From the NCBI RefSeq assembly GCF_910592395.1, contig NC_088317.1, positions 12,402,001-12,466,000 on the forward strand: a DNA stretch of 64,000 nucleotides, read 5' to 3'. How positions within the stretch are numbered: position 1 is the first letter of the stretch; each line of letters starts with the position of its first letter. The notes below the pieces were generated by a model that saw nothing but the letters and a program-made list of their open reading frames with translations, did not search any database and was not told the origin of the DNA. Position numbers and translations under genes: made by a program. Of this stretch, positions 32,552 through 44,500 are shown piece after piece. This DNA is from Lineus longissimus. Taxonomy: Eukaryota > Nemertea > Pilidiophora > Heteronemertea > Lineidae.

Positions 32552-35500
32552 ATGCATGGCGATTGTGGAAGAAAGCTGGACCAGCCAAAGTACTGGGGCT
32601 GGATTGTAGTCTTGGCAGATTTTTTCTGTTTATTCCTGATAGCTGGAACCGTACGTTCAACGGGGATCTTCTATGACGAGTGGATGGAATATTTTGACGA
32701 TGCAAGCTCGGTCACTTCAACCATTGGGGCTATGACAGGGGCAGTGGCCTGCCTCGCTGGTAAGTAGACAAAGTGCGATTATTATACTAGGTGTTAATGG
32801 AAAAAGGCATTGATCCTTCGGTGTATTTGTTATTGTCCTGTTCCATCTTTTATGGAAATTTAAACGATTTCCAAATATGGAAATTAGATGCAAAACCCTC
32901 CAATTGCCATGTTGACCATTTTGAGTGAATCATTTTTCACTTAGATTTTAGAAGGTTTAGACTGAAAAGGTTTGTCTCACCACTAGCGTTGCATATGGAG
33001 TGTTTTTCACATAAAGGCACTTTTCATCGTGTATCATGATTACAATCCAAACGCACTGACATTGGCTGATATGAATAAAGTCTAGTAAATGCTTTTACTT
33101 CAATTTTGTACAGAAAGGCCTAGTGTAATTGTACATGGAGTTTTAGATAAAAGCATTTGCTAGTCTTTATTCATATCACCCATTGACTCACCTAGGCCCG
33201 AGAGCTTAGATTGACTATGCGTGTAGAGCGCATATAGATTACGCCACAAGGTAATGTTACGTTTGGTAATGTCACGCGCGCAGGGGGCCTTTGTAGGGGA
33301 CAGACTAGTTTGGGGCGGTGTAGACTGGAACACCGAATAAGCAAGTCCTATAAAATGCAACGTGGCTGCATCGAGACCGAGCCCTCTCGAGTTGGTCCGA
33401 GTACTGACGAATAAGTTGCTGATTCAACGAGTGCTGTAAGCTGGTCCGAGTACGAGGAAGCTGCTCCGTAATGGTTGCTGAGGTTGTGCGTTCCATGATG
33501 AATGAACCATTCGTGATCAGTGTCACATGATGTCTGGCATGTAACATAGGTAACTCCTTGTTCCGAACTTGCGAAACCCAACTATTAAAAGGTGTTTCAA
33601 TCGCGAGATACTCAATAATGTCGACACGCCCCAATACCCTTTCCGCAGCTTCATTAGTTTTGTGTATATCTTTTATGTACAAAAATTCACATTTACACCA
33701 CCAAACCGAACTTGCCTGAGATCGTATTGAGACTAAAACTTGGAAATGGTATTTGAAGTCAGTGACCACCAGCTATGAAGTTACCTTAGCTCATTTTAAT
33801 TGTTCCATAATGGCATGAGGAGCGTATGCAATCTCTTCAAATAAAGCTAATTTTAAGGCCAACTTGGATTTCCAGATGGCCGCCACCAAAAGAATCGCTT
33901 GATGTGAGGCCCTTACGTTAGCAAACAGTAAATATAATCGATATCATTTGATATAAATAATATAAACATATTTTAAGCACTTTGTATTTTCTGATTCGGC
34001 TCGGTTGGCTATCAAAATGAACGCTTATTTACTGCATTCTTAGTTTTCAACCTGGCCACCTTATGGGAGTCGGCGCAATTAGTTCCTTTTTCCTAAAAAT
34101 GAATTCTATAACACGTACAGTGTTCCGAACATTTAACCTAAATCCGTGTTTATATATCTGTCTGGTCGTTTAAAATGACGACTTATACATGTTATACCTA
34201 GTTGCTGTGTGAAAGCTAAGTCTTGATAGACAAAACATGCAGTGTGACCTATTCATATTTCTTTCTGAATGAATTAATACGCTGCTGGTGCAGAATGTTG
34301 TTTTAGTATCCTGGATCATATTAGTGTATCGAATCATGTAGGAATAACCTTTTAGATTTCAGTGAACATCCTTATTTTGTTAGTACTAAAGGTTAAAAAC
34401 AGGCTTCACCCAAAGTATTTCTAATGATGACGTCATTTCAGGCAGCCTATCATATGTAAGCACGGCTTTACTTGCAGCAATTGTTCAGTTCTGATAAATA
34501 CCTGGACCCGGTTGTTCAAAGCACGTTTTGTCAGAACTGCTGGCGTTAACTGAACTTGGCGCCAAGTCAAATGGCGTTAACTGAAAGAGATATAACGCTA
34601 AATTCTTTAGCGCAAGCATTTGATTGGCGACAAAACATTCTTTGAACAGCTTAGGCCCTGGGGCCTTATTCACAAAAGTCTCGCTAAGTATTTGCGAAGC
34701 GAAGCGTTTGCGAAACCCATGCGCAATCGCTAACTTAGCGAAGCGAGCGTTTCACAAAGGCCTTCGCAATATTTCGCTATGTCTTCGCTGTCCCTCTCTG
34801 CTAGCGAATTCGCTAAAGTTCCGCAGGCGCGATTACTGATTACGTGATCCATTAACAATGTCCGAATGACTCATACCGATGCGTGTATGCATTGACCGGG
34901 AAGCCTTAACACACCTTTCTGGGGAAAGGGTTAGAACCCCGCCTGGAAAAACTGAAAGGCTCATTACTAGTACATTATATTGTTCTCGTGCAAAGTATGT
35001 TTTAGGAGGTCTTAGTCTGGGGGAATCCCATGGAACTATTATATACCGGTACTTCAAAGTTTCAACAAAAGAATTGCTTTCAGTCATGGTAGGGACTTAA
35101 TGAATACGAGTCCAGCCTCCTGACGGCCACATTCGATGATTAAGTCGACCATTTGAATAATGTGTCAGCTTACCATATTTGTGGAGGCAAAGCCATCTCA
35201 TTTTCCATCGTCCGAATGCGTTCTCGATCTTCTGCCGAATTCTTCTGTGGTGGGCATTGAATTCGTCCTCCGCCGCATCTCGTGGGTGACGTAGGGAGTG
35301 ATCAACCAAGGAAGCAATGGGTAGGCACTATCACCCAATAAAAAGCCATTTGGGAGCCCATCGTTCTGAAATTTACGATTTAATCTACAGTTGTTCCAGA
35401 TAAAGGCATCATGAGTACTACCTGGCCATTTTGCCACCAAATTGGTAAACTTCAAGGTATGGTCACATATGCCTTGCACGTTGATTGCGTGGGAATGTTT

Positions 35501-38500
35501 TCGGCTGACGTAGGCTTCTTCTTGGACCGAGGGAGCCTTTATTCCAACCAAGCTTCCATCTACACAGCCAAGTACATTTGGTATGCGGCGGCGCTCTTGA
35601 TTATAGAAACCCTCTTTTACTTCTTGTTGGAGATGGTGATCTCGTGGAAATGTTATAACTTGCGACGCCTTCCTTTCCAGTGCTGTGGAAACTCTATAAA
35701 CAATTCGTGACACAGATGCTTGACTAATGCCATTGAGGTCCCCACTTACAAACTGCAGATCTCCCGTTGCATAATAACGGAGGGCGCACATCACCTGTAA
35801 ACTTGCCGGTAAAGCATGAGATCGTTGTGTTGGATGTTCTACATCTTCTTTGATCAAATCCACAACTTCCAGAATAACGTGACGTGGCATACGAAACCTC
35901 TTCATCAAGTCTACGTCATCGTAAATGTCCAGCGGATTTACCCGGTCTCTAAATATCCTATTTCGGCGAAAATGTCGTTGATTTTCCTCTTCTATTGCAA
36001 AAAGGAGCGCCATGTTTTCTTCGTGTGAATGCTTTGCGAGAGCCCAAAAGCTCTCGCTAAAATTATGGAGTTAACGGGGGTTGAGCGACCACACTGCGAT
36101 TGCGAAGCGTGAGCGATGTCTTCATGAAATCACCCGCAATGCGTGCGAGGAGTTTGTGAAGACACTGTGAATTCGCTAAATTACCGACGACCTGGCGAAG
36201 CGATTGCGTAGCGAGGCTTTTGTGATTAGAAAATTTTGCTAGGCGAGGTGTTTGCGATTGCGAAGCGTTTGCGAGGCTTTTGTGAATAAGGCCCCTGATA
36301 TCTATATCAATCGTTATTGGATTTATGTAAGGGCCTTCTCCCGTTTTCAGGGGCTTCAATTGGCCAGTGGTGGCTCGTTTTGTAACTACTGGAGCAATTT
36401 GCTAGATGCTTGCTAGTATATCTCCTTAACTAATAATATAAGGGCTTCATCATTGGTAAATACCTAACTGTGAGGGCACAATGGCCCTGGCCATTTAATT
36501 TTTTACCATTTAAAAGTAGGGACGCTCGACTCATGACACGATATGCACCAGTCCTATAGATAATGTCTATACCTATACATGCTGCGGAAGTATGACTTGA
36601 TACATTTAGAAAGTCTTAAGATATTGCTTTGTGAGTTCGAACGTTTTAATTAATTTTTTTCAGGTCCGATAGCCAATACTTTGGCCACACGCTTTGGGAC
36701 GAGGCCTGTTGTCATCTCCGGTGGTGTCATATCTTCCGTAGGTTTCTTCTCAACCGCTTTTGTTCCTAATATCAACGTGTTGTTTGTGACGTATGGATTC
36801 ATGATCGGTAGGTACTAAAATAACTCGATCTGTATTAAGAAGCACCTTGATTTCGATGTAGTGTGACCAAGATTATCGAAGGCGAATTTCTTTGTCAAGC
36901 GGGGTGTTCAGTTATTCAAACAACCTGAATTTCTTTATTGAATCCTAGTTTAATGGCTGATGAACTAAGTTCATTTGTAAAACATTGTCGTATGTTTTAA
37001 CCCAACCTATACCTTTTCCACGTAAAGAAAGCCTGTTTTAATAAAACCTTCCTTAATAAACTAAATATCATATTCATTAATAAAGTGAAGTCTCGTAAAC
37101 AAACCAGGTTTAGTGCCCTAACATGCCTGAAATACATGTAGTTGCTGTAGAGAAAAAAATTCTTAGCAATAACTTGACTAATGAAGTGAATCCTATATTT
37201 TTGGGTAAAAAAATTAGCTTTTGAAATAAAGCTGTTTTTATGCTGTCGTTAAACCTAGTTTTCTTGTAAAAAAGTTATTGTCGTCTTTTGAAAACTGGAA
37301 TGACTGACTGCATAAACCTGTTTTTTTCCCGAAAAACATTAAAGGTAGTGTCATAAAGACCCTAGGATTCAGATTAAAAATATTCATTTTGCCCGCTGTG
37401 TTTTGACACATCAAAATTCGGAGTACAAAATGGAATAGACAGGTGCCTAAACGCCCTTTGTCTGTGAATAGAGGGGCACTGTACACTGTAAGCCTACATA
37501 AACAGAAATTTGAAATAATTTCAAGAAAACGACCGAGGAATAATAAGCTATTATTATTATTTTATTATCATCAAAACCATTTTTATAGCCCATAATGTTA
37601 TAATAAACTTATAAGCACTTTATAATACAAATTATATTGAAACATGTGTTAGGGATTTCAGTATAGTATTGTTTACAAATGCAGTATGTTGGCTTAACAA
37701 TAGGTGGCGAATATCTGATTCAAAAACTTCACTTCTGGAGCCTTGCTTCTGGAGTGAGGTTTATGCAGATTAACCGGCATGTTGGACTGAATTTATTTAT
37801 TACTATCTCTTACATGTATAATATAACAGATCAAGGCCCCTTCATACCTGATTGGTTAAGGGCCTCAGCCTGTCATTTTGAACCCTTCCTGTGACCATCA
37901 GAAAAGTAAGACAACTTGGTGACGCCCCCCTATTGGCTATCTCGAATAAACAATGCTGAATGGCATCGAACGACAAAAGGCATTACTGTATAGTATGACT
38001 TATCCGGCCACCACCACGACCAACTTGCCTGACACGAAAATTATTGAATATACACAATCCAGGTTTTGTTATGAATACCTGGTTAGGATTATATGCTCAA
38101 GGAAATCGTCCTCGGCGTACATAGTAGTACGTCCACTACATGGAAAACCCCGGCGTTTTTAAACCCCGGGGATACTCCGAAACAGAAAAAGCCCGGAGAA
38201 GACACAGCGAGGAATTTCCATTACATGGAGGCAGTTACTGAACACGGCGACAGATGGCGTGGTCTATATGAAATTCCTGTAGAACTCTCCGATTTTTTGT
38301 TAGTAGAGACCTTTCGCTACGCCGTTCCGAGAACCGCTACACCGAGAACGTTTCTCGTTCCCGATCCCGTTCCCGGAAACACTGAAACGCGTTCCGCATG
38401 GCCGTCACCGAGAAACAGTTTGGTTTCTATGGAGATCGTCAAAATGGCGGCAAACTTGAGACGCCTTGCAAATTTCGCAATTGAAGATGATGAATTTATG

Positions 38501-41500
38501 GCATTTTATATCGAAAATGAAGTCTTAGGAGGCAAGGAAAGTACGTTTGCGCCAGCCTGTGCATCCAATGCATGCTGCTATAAATGACTGATTTACGACT
38601 GCTTAACATGCTTAATAAGGCGATTCGGGGCAGTATGAACTTGTTTTCCCCTTCTAAAACACAGTCTCTCCACTTAACATACTACTTCAGGTGCCTTACC
38701 GCAATAGAATCCCACAAATTCGTCATTTTTCTTCTTGAACCACTGTGAACAGACGCCGAGAAAAACAGGCCTCATTCACGGAATCCAGAACGGGAACGGG
38801 CAAAGCTACTCATCAATCGATGACGTCATACGCAAAACGCGATCGTTCTCGATCGATTTCTCGGCGGAACGGCGTAGCGAAAGGTCCCTATTGTTGGAGT
38901 CGCGATTGACCGACACAAAATGGCAGCGCATGCGCAGTGGTAACCACGCCGCCTGTCGCCGTGTGTAGAAACTAACTAACCCCGGCGTTTTTGTGATTAC
39001 ACTACATAAAACGCCGTGCTTAAATTAGCCCCCATTTAGCCCTGAATCCATCGCCGTGACAAGAAAACACAGGCGTTTTCTAGCACCGGCGTTTTCGAGG
39101 GGTGTAACAGGTGTAAGCGCAAAAACTCCGGACCAACACCGGCGTTTTATGTAGTGGACACGACTCTAGTATGGTATCCCGTAGTGATGTCAGTTTATTG
39201 AAATGACAGAATCAATATCAACAATAGCCATGGCTGGTTGGGATTGACTTTATTTACCCACGCCTGCGACTAACAGACTTAAAGGGAAAAAGCTAATTAT
39301 TTATTAAAAAAACACTTTTCATGCCTCTTGTGCCAAACTACAAATCAAAATGCCCGGATATTGTGCAAGGGGCACAAAAACCTGTGTGCATGACAAGCAC
39401 AACAGATATGATTGAAAGGAAGAATGTATTGTAATTCGTGTATTGAGAAAAGTTGGTGCGAATGTATAATACACAAGGGCAAAGCATTGCACACAAAATG
39501 GATTGGGCGAGGCAAGCAACCATGTTGAAATAAACCACTTTAATTTGTACTTTGTTGGTAAGTGACCGGTTGGATGTTGAAAGAATATATACTTTACTTA
39601 CAGCTTATTGGTAATTTATGGTTTGAAAGTTGTTTTACAGTGGAAAAATTTGTTGTAGAAGTTGGAAAATGAGGTTTTGAAAATGGGGAGACCGAATTGG
39701 AACTGACTGAGCATGCCCAGAACAGGTTTAAAATCCTATAGCCAGGTGGCAGGACAGGACAGTACAAAATAGAGAAGTTCAGACCTTCTGAATGGGTTAC
39801 CAACAACCTGAAGTCACTAAATATCATCATTCACAGCCTCAAAGATCAGACCGTCTTTACTACCGTCATCGTCTGACCCACCAAAATCGATCACATCATG
39901 GTCTACATTCTCCGGTACAAGCTCTTTATTCTGTAGTAGCCTAGAGGCTCTCCACGCGGTGTGGATCGCTTCAGCGGTTATCTGACCCAAGGACTTGCCA
40001 ATGATGCACATGACCGCAAACCTTGCAATGGCAGGAGATTGGCCATGTTCATCATTTCTTGCAATTTGCCATGCCTTCCACAGCCTGCGCATGTGACATT
40101 TGAAAGATCGTTTGTATTATCGTCCGGTCATGTACACAAAACGGGGTGAATCTTCGATTGTCTGTTGGAGGTGGGCTTTACTGTGGGATAGGAACATCTC
40201 CGGAATTAAAAGTTCAACATGCCTGAGTTGTCCTTACCAGTACGATTTGGAAATGGTGTCAATTTCAGCTAGGTTTACTTGGATAAAACTTGAAAATAAA
40301 CTCACAAATGAAAGGCCTTTCAAAACTAGGCCCGGATTGTGTATATTCAATAATTTGCGTGTTTGGCAAGTTAGTCGTGGTGGCCGGATAAAGTCATACT
40401 ATACAGGAAGGTAAAATGGGGTAATTGTAGCCCCTTTTTAGCTCAGCTGACAAAGTCAGCGAAGCTAGCAATATTACTAAGGGAATGGTGTCCGTCCTTC
40501 CTTCCATCCGTGTCGCTTTTGGGCATTTTGTAACCGTAAGACCTAGGCACTTTGTTGACGCTGCTAAATTAAGAGTAGCCCAAGGGGAACTCAGAAACCA
40601 AAAATCAGCGCGATCCGACCTACATTCGGCGAATGAGGTCATCGGGAAGTTTAAACTTCTTTCCTTTATACCTCAGTCCACAGAGGAAATCTTGTTTTCA
40701 AATCTGGCCGAATATTTTTTAGTAATTTTTCATTTTGACTTGTAATGGAATTAGTTTTCACCGCCAGTTGGCGCTACAGGCACATTTGACTGATTTTTTG
40801 ACGATTCAAAGCCCAGGTTATGACGTATAGTTGCGCAGTTGTATTCTGCGCATGGAATTGGCCAAAGAACCAGGCTTTATTTCAGCTTACCCACTGTGAC
40901 CAGTCTAAAGATGGAAGATTGATTTTGCAACACGGTAAGTAGCCGATGTTCTGCTAAAAAGTATTCAAGTAGGCGATATTATCACTAGTTCCTTTCAGTG
41001 GGTAGTCATAAGGTCTTAAGAGAATACTTTCAGAAATTAGTTCTTGAAAATTTGGCCACAATTCTGTGAAAGTGCACGCTCTGTTCGCGATGTATTTTGA
41101 AGTGGAGAATTCCCACCGTATGTGCAGCGAATCGGCATGATTCTGTTTGCATATTAGTTTTTAGTACTACGATTCTTACATGAGTAAAAAGTAGACATTC
41201 CAAGCAACACAATAATGTTACTCCCATAAAAATTGATTCAAAATTGACGGAGCTACGGCACTCTGTTCGGCAATTGGCAGCGCTGATAAAATACATTGCA
41301 TGCTAATGCATGCCAAATGGCACACTTTAAAAAGCGCTTATTGGACAACGTAGGGAATCACCAGAAATTACGTCAGCGCTGGTCTAAATCTTCTATATAA
41401 TAATACTGGAAGGGGGACGAATAAAGTCACACTTAGAGGCGTTGGATCGCCTTGAAATTTTGCATGAATGGTGGTGACACCTTACCCTGATGTACCGTCT

Positions 41501-44500
41501 TGGTTTTGTTCAAAATTTACTTCAGCGGGGCAGTAATGAGGGATTTTTAATCGGACACTGTCAATTCTCCTTACCACTCACAGAAGCCAAGCCATTGCTG
41601 TTAAGTTATGTAGGGGCTTAATCAATTACCTGGACTCCCTGTGGGGTGAATAACATTACCTTTTGAACAGCTGGCTCTAGGGGGATGATTGGAACAGTCG
41701 GTATACCTGCTGACCTGCTGAACCCAGGTTAATGTTATTTTCAATCCACGATTGAAGGTCACCTGATTTTCGAGATTTCGCGGGAAATGAAATTGTAAAC
41801 AAACGCATGTGTGCAGTTCAAATGTAAACAAAAATGTATTTTTGGTACTCTTGGTTGCTGGACTTGGGTTTTCCCGCAGTTAGGAGCTGGGGTCAAATTG
41901 GTGGTCTATTGTTTTGGTGCTGTTTTAGTCAGAGGTAGCCCTTGATTATGAAGGAATTTTCAAATGGTATGTTTATGGTTTATGACTTATTGGCCCATCC
42001 CCATTGAAACCATTGTAATGATTTTGGGCGGAGCCTCATTTCTTGATTCGAGGTTTTAGAGTATATGGGGGCTTGGCTTGCATATTCCAAAATGGTGTTA
42101 TATCGGTGAGTCTAATTTTATAAGAGAACAAAAGCGCATATGTGACATTCTGAAGGAACTACAAAATAAGGTAGATACAATAGAGATCTTTGTGCAGGTA
42201 TAAATGGAGGGTCGTATGCTAGTTGGCAACTTTCATAGTTGTTTATTTTGGCAGTCTCTGTTCCGCTGGGGGAGGGCTTTGTGTCGGATGGAAGAGCCTA
42301 GAGCACTTGGTTCACTCCTGACAAAGGAGACAAAGAGAATCTGTGTCCAGTTGAGTCCAAGCAGGCTTCCAGAAAGGACGTAGCTCGAAACTCGCAATAC
42401 CACACTGTCCTTTGCTCAGAACCTCCTGTGCTAAGTCAATGTATTAAAGGTAAATATACATATTGAGTGAGCCTTCACTTCAATCCAGTGTGTTGTAACA
42501 CATAGGATAAAGTTTAGTCGGAGAAAATACTCACGAGCTAATAATTGTTAGCCTGCGTAGAACCTTTCTTTGTTGCTATACTAACTGAATTGCGGTGACA
42601 CTTCAGTCACACATGCTTGCAATCGTTGAGCTGGACGTCACTCTTTCTGAGTCCTTGTCTTCCTGCAGGTTGATGGAATCGCTGAGGGGGACCTAACCTG
42701 GCTGCTGATGGAATTGTCAAAATAAAAGAACACGGCACTTTTACGTAAACGGTGTATTGATGTTTCGATGCCGAAATCACTGTCATTATGCTAGTGATAC
42801 ACGGTACAAAATAATGGATAAGAACTTGATAGATGTTGGTGTTGATTGAGTCGGGCACTGTCCAAAGAGGTTGACAAAAGATTGAGTCGGCGGCAGCAAA
42901 TACACCTACGGACTGGAATCCAAACCACACTTCCCTTTGCTAGCTAATTCAGAACTAACTTAAAGTACACGTTGGCAATGTTTTATCACCTAGGGACTGT
43001 CATGACAGGTGGTCAATCCGAATAATAATAAGTAACATAATATGAGGGAGCGATATTTGGAATAAATAGGTCCGCGTGGACTTATATTTCGAATAGACCT
43101 TGGTGTCCGACTGGTTTATCGGAGCGGTTTGTCAGGAGGCTCACACGTCACTTGGGCCCAACACATGGATTCATTAATAAGCGAATGCACAATATGATTA
43201 TACGTTAGGCAAATGCAAAGTAGGCTAAAGCGCTTGTCATGCAAAATCCTCTTTCAATTAACTTGGCCAACATTTTATTCAGAAAACTATACCGATATAT
43301 ACGGTAGCCAAAACAGGTCGCGCGTCCTAAACTGTTCCCATTAGAGTTGTTACCTACTCAGGACAGTCCCAGTCCTGACACTGTGTGGGGGAATATGACA
43401 CAATTTTCTACTATTATTATTATTATTATTATTATAATGTAAGGCCTAGTTAGATAACACAGAACTGGGCAAGGTTCTGAATTCTGGAATACAATTGAGT
43501 CGCATGAGTGAGTTTAGGCCTAAACGGTAAGACCCTGATCTATTAGGCCTACATCAATAGCACATTATTTCCAATGCCAAGAAAGTTAATTGAAAAAAAA
43601 ACATAACTGGTTGCTGTTATCTCGAGGACAGTCTGGGTTGTGGTACCGCCATTGTATTGGCCCAGCACGGCCGTTAGACAACAATGTGCCTTAACAATTT
43701 ATTTGATCACATGACTCCTGTGGAATCTCCGATCTGATTGGTTGATCTGCAAATATGACGCCTTCGTGGTAATTTGCATGATTTATGAAGTAATTTCCCT
43801 TGACCAACTTTGAACGCGTCGATTATGATAATAAAAGGGAGGGACCCAAATCGGAAGTGAATAATAATTAGGTCATGTGCCAGGAATGGTTACTGCGTAA
43901 TCAGTTTTTGGGTACTTCGTCAACTGGCGGAGAAATTTGCTGATGCGCCAAATCCCGTGCGAGTTTCTTCGATATTTCGCCGGAAAATCAGTTTAAAACA
44001 GGTAAGATCGGTTCATATGCCAAGAATTCGTACATGGTTACGAAGAACCCATATCGAGATACTCTTATGAACCAAGAATAGAAACTAGCAAGGCTTTATA
44101 AACGTAAACAGAATGATGAAAAGGGAAAATTATATGGTAATTTCTCATCTTGGTGGTGTATGCTACAATGTGGAAACAACTACACGGCTCGTCGATGGTG
44201 TAGCAGGAGATTTGCTTGACCAACTTTGAAAATCGCGAGCCCGGGTCTCCTGGTCGTATTCCTTATTATATACCAAGCCACTTTGGTTACTCAACCCGCC
44301 GTTGGCGCGGTGGTCGGCAGGCTATTCATAGTAACAAGACCGAGGGATTTCTCCACAAGTAAAAATTACCTAGCTAACGGCCGTGCCAGACAGTCTTGAA
44401 TCACTGTCAGTTGGACTGTCAGCAGGCACAGTACAGATCAGAATGGCAAGAAGGCAGCGCCCAGATGCAGTAACCGATGAGGAAATCCAAGCATTACGCG

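Noticed and set aside
33305-33769. 154-codon minus-strand frame in SLC16 intron 1
   Set aside because: No recognisable domain and an overlapping second frame of similar quality; left as unassigned.
35411-35710. 99-codon + frame
   Set aside because: Antisense shadow of the Harbinger transposase.
44383-44442. Extension of the partner gene upstream to a GTG
   Set aside because: It starts at the very end of the inserted 720-bp MITE; the ATG at 44443 lies in transposon-own sequence and gives a normal start.
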